Assembly: GCA_022843385.1 (NCBI GenBank)
Contig: JALHNT010000053.1
Span: 1 to 50,692 of the forward strand
Direction: 5' to 3'
Source of the DNA: Anaerolineae bacterium
GTDB taxonomy: Bacteria; Chloroflexota; Anaerolineae; Aggregatilineales; Phototrophicaceae
Length of the DNA stretch: 50,692 nt
Both the position numbers and the translations under genes were made by a program. Of the stretch, positions 48,606 to 50,692 are shown one piece after another. The notes below the pieces were generated by a model. That model was not told the DNA's origin. It made no database searches and worked only from the letters and a program-made list of their open reading frames with translations. Position 1 is the first letter of the stretch. Every line of letters starts with the position of its first letter.

Positions 48606-49439
48606 ATGAAAATTTACATCTCTGTAGACATGGAAGGTGTTTCCGGCGTAACCGACAGCGATGATGTGATGATCGGTGGACGCGAGTATGACCGGAACCG
48701 CCACTACCTGACCGCCGACGTGAATGCGGCGATTGCGGGAGCGTTTGACGGCGGCGCGACTGATGTGCTCGTCAACGAATCGCACGGGTCGATGAGAAAC
48801 CTCTACATTGACGAGCTTGACTCGCGCGCGGAACTGATACGCGGCAACATCAAACCGGGCTGCATGGTCGAAGGGTTGGACGAGAGTTTCGGCGCGGTGT
48901 TTTTCGTCGGTTACCACTCGATGCACGGCGTGGCGCGCGGCATCATGAATCACACCATGCTCGGCAAGGAACTGCAAAACCTCTTCCTGAATGGCGAACC
49001 GCGTGGCGAGATGGCGTTCAACGCGGCTTATGCCGGGCAGTTCGGTGTGCCGATTGCGCTGCTCACCGGCGACCAGACTGCCACTGCCGAAGCGCAAGGC
49101 TTGTTTGGCGATCTCGAAGTCGTGACGGTGAAAGAGGGCATTGAGCGCTTCACCGCCAGGCTGCTGCATCCCACAGTGGCACAGGCACGCATCCGTGAAG
49201 CCGCCAGGCGTGCAGTCGAACGTGCCCCTTCGCTCAACCCGTTTATCGTGGCAACACCGGCGCGCATCGGCGTCGAGTTTACGTCAACTCAAATGGCGGA
49301 AGTCTGCTCGTGGATTCCGACGGTTGAACGCATCAGCGGACGAACCGTCGAATTCACCTTTGACGATTGGCGCCAGGGCATGAAATTGTTGTATGCGCTG
49401 ATGATTATCGCAATGCAAGTCGCCAACAGCGTCTATTAG
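48606..49439 (+). CDS. D-aminopeptidase, family M55 (Bacillus DppA-like)
   Basis: 277 residues. SVDMEGVSG (6-14; Asp8, Glu10), NESHGSM (His60), GYHSMHG (His104) and the later Glu135 match the two-zinc site of B. subtilis DppA, and His115 (MNHTML) matches its catalytic His. It cleaves D-amino acid peptides such as D-Ala-D-Ala in that relative. It lies between the permease and ATPase genes of the importer; its start has AAGGA 9 nt upstream. It probably acts on imported wall-derived dipeptides. Confidence 0.92.
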   Translation: MKIYISVDMEGVSGVTDSDDVMIGGREYDRNRHYLTADVNAAIAGAFDGGATDVLVNESHGSMRNLYIDELDSRAELIRGNIKPGCMVEGLDESFGAVFFVGYHSMHGVARGIMNHTMLGKELQNLFLNGEPRGEMAFNAAYAGQFGVPIALLTGDQTATAEAQGLFGDLEVVTVKEGIERFTARLLHPTVAQARIREAARRAVERAPSLNPFIVATPARIGVEFTSTQMAEVCSWIPTVERISGRTVEFTFDDWRQGMKLLYALMIIAMQVANSVY

Positions 49440-49482
49440 GACAGTCAAATATGAAGCTACGCCCTACCCAAATGCGAGAGAT

Positions 49483-50496
49483 ATGACCCAGGTAAAGCCA
49501 CAACCTTTCCAAGCACCTACTCCTCCTCATTTGCTGGAGGTACGCGGGCTGACCACCGAATTTCGGTCCAGAACAGGCACAATTTTCGCCAATAACAATG
49601 TGTCGATCTGGGTTGCCCCCGGCAAGACCCTCGGTATCGTCGGCGAGTCGGGCAGCGGCAAATCGGTGCTATGCCGTTCGATTTTGCGCTTGCTGCCATC
49701 ACCGCCCGCTCATATCAGCAGCGGTGAGGTCAATTTCAATGGACGCGATCTGCTCAAGCTGCCCGAAAGCGAGATGCAGAAAATTCGTGGGGCAGACGTC
49801 GGGATGATTTTTCAAGACCCGATGACCAGCCTCAACCCGGTCTGGACAATTGGCGACCAGATCACCGAGAGTCTGCGTATCCACAAAGGAGTGCGCGGCA
49901 GACAGGCACGCGAAATCGCGGTCGGTCTGCTCACGCAGGTTGGCATCCCCAGCCCGCAGAGTCGCATTGACGAGTACCCGCACCGGCTTTCCGGCGGGAT
50001 GCGACAACGTGTGATGATCGCGATGGCGATGGCGTGCCAGCCAAAACTGCTGCTGGCAGACGAGCCAACCACCGCGCTGGACGTGACCATTCAGGATCAA
50101 ATCCTGGCGTTGATGATTCAGCTTCAGGAACAAACTGGGATGTCAATTATCCTGATTTCGCACGACATGGGCATCGTCGCGGAAACGACCGATTGGGTCG
50201 CGGTGATGTACGCGGGTCGCGTAGTCGAGATGGCGTCCACCATGTCGGTCTTCAATCGTCCGCGCCACCCCTACACTGTCGGCTTGCTTAACTCGATTCC
50301 GCGCATGGAGCGTAAGGTTGATCGGCTCGAACCAATGCAGGGACAACCACCGAATCTGCTGCGACTGCCGAAAGGCTGCCCGTTTGTCGAGCGTTGTCCG
50401 GTGGCGACGGCAGATTGTGCCGAAACACCGGTCGCACTACGCGAGGTCGAGCCAGGGCATCACTCGGCCTGCTTGTACCCGGAAAGGATTCAATAG
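49483..50496 (+). CDS. dppD: Peptide ABC transporter ATP-binding protein DppD-type
   Basis: 337 residues. Walker A GESGSGKSV, the Q-loop MIFQDPMTSLNP, the signature LSGGMRQRVMIAMAM, Walker B LLLADEPTTALD and the H-loop ISHDMG are intact. The C-terminal GCPFVERCPVATADC cysteines are typical of the DppD/OppD family and its 4Fe-4S or Cys-rich region. It overlaps dppF by 1 nt. Confidence 0.94.
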   Translation: MTQVKPQPFQAPTPPHLLEVRGLTTEFRSRTGTIFANNNVSIWVAPGKTLGIVGESGSGKSVLCRSILRLLPSPPAHISSGEVNFNGRDLLKLPESEMQKIRGADVGMIFQDPMTSLNPVWTIGDQITESLRIHKGVRGRQAREIAVGLLTQVGIPSPQSRIDEYPHRLSGGMRQRVMIAMAMACQPKLLLADEPTTALDVTIQDQILALMIQLQEQTGMSIILISHDMGIVAETTDWVAVMYAGRVVEMASTMSVFNRPRHPYTVGLLNSIPRMERKVDRLEPMQGQPPNLLRLPKGCPFVERCPVATADCAETPVALREVEPGHHSACLYPERIQ

Positions 50497-50692
50497 TGAC
50501 CGATACGATCCTCCAGGTGGAAAACCTGTCGAAAGTCTTCGACCTGTCCCGATCATTCTATGATGCGCTGACCCGCAAACCGGCAAGGCAGTTAATCGCT
50601 GTCGATAATGTGTCGCTGCACATCAAACGGCACGAGACGTTAGGATTGGTCGGGGAAAGCGGCTGCGGCAAGACCACGCTCGGACGTACCAT
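50496..50692 (+). CDS. dppF: Peptide ABC transporter ATP-binding protein DppF-type (cut by window end)
   Basis: Begins with GTG at 50496, overlapping the dppD stop by 1 nt, and runs off the window after about 65 codons. The visible part reads LQVENLSKVFDLSR, then AVDNVSLHIKRHETLGLVGE, and reaches Walker A GESGCGKTTLGRT. It is the second ATPase of the dipeptide importer. Confidence 0.92.
   Translation, partial: MTDTILQVENLSKVFDLSRSFYDALTRKPARQLIAVDNVSLHIKRHETLGLVGESGCGKTTLGRT

Noticed and set aside
1..50692. CRISPR arrays and intact insertion sequences
   Set aside because: No regularly spaced repeats, transposase genes or paired terminal inverted repeats were found; the only large repeats are the two par cassettes.

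Overview
The window looks like bacterial DNA from the Chloroflexota (Anaerolineae-like). This is inferred from moderately high GC, several carbohydrate and peptide ABC importers, a BTAD/NB-ARC (SARP/AfsR-type) regulator, and secreted SH3 and thrombospondin-type-3 proteins. No rRNA or tRNA was found, so the phylum is not proven. Two near-identical parA-parB cassettes plus a replication-like gene point to a plasmid, a chromid, or a plasmid-derived island.

Layout. (1) 1-2350: partition cassette A (minus strand): parA, parB and, at the window edge, most of a palindrome. (2) 2520-3738: a frameshifted glycosidase-like gene. (3) 12390-3746 (minus): an eight-gene amino-sugar type operon: GntR/UTRA regulator, NanE, DegT aminotransferase, two ceramidase-like hydrolases, and a family-1 sugar importer (binding protein and two permeases). 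(4) 14852-12894 (minus): a GntR/FCD regulator and a CaiB-type CoA transferase, divergent from (5). (5) 15062-30450 (plus): a compact run of fifteen genes: ketose 3-epimerase, YnjBCD-type importer, ADP-ribosylglycohydrolase, nucleoside hydrolase, nucleoside phosphorylase, aldehyde dehydrogenase, class I LacD-like aldolase, thiolase, DUF35 partner, DhaK, DhaL and a fucose-isomerase-like protein. The gene content reads as a pathway that cuts a ribosyl-type N-glycoside, isomerises the sugar, phosphorylates the ketose, splits it with an aldolase and oxidises the aldehyde. I do not recognise it as a described pathway.

(6) 34089-30590 (minus): partition cassette B (parA, parB), an 18-bp perfect palindrome, and a replication-like winged-helix gene. 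(7) 42970-34430 (minus): a cluster with two single-domain globins, a 59-residue protein, two secreted SH3/TSP3 proteins, two STAS-like small proteins and the large SARP/NB-ARC regulator. (8) 43430-44719 (minus): a secernin-like C69 peptidase. It is divergent from a Dpp/Opp dipeptide importer with an embedded M55 D-aminopeptidase (44948 to the window end, where the second ATPase gene is cut).

The strongest unusual signal is the pair of partition cassettes. ParB residues 1-265 differ at only four positions, yet the putative recognition helix and the C-terminal third have diverged. The palindrome just 3' of each parB differs at two positions per half-site, and the inverted repeat upstream of each parA also differs. 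This looks like two partition systems that became orthogonal inside one replicon. The cassettes are direct repeats around about 29 kb of catabolic genes, so recombination between them would release a circle carrying its own par and replication-like genes. A short relic of the replication-like gene at 43234 suggests a third insertion or deletion event.

Start codons were adjusted where ribosome-binding sites, ATGA overlaps or the duplicate copy argued for it. Functions are family-level calls from motifs. No database search was possible.
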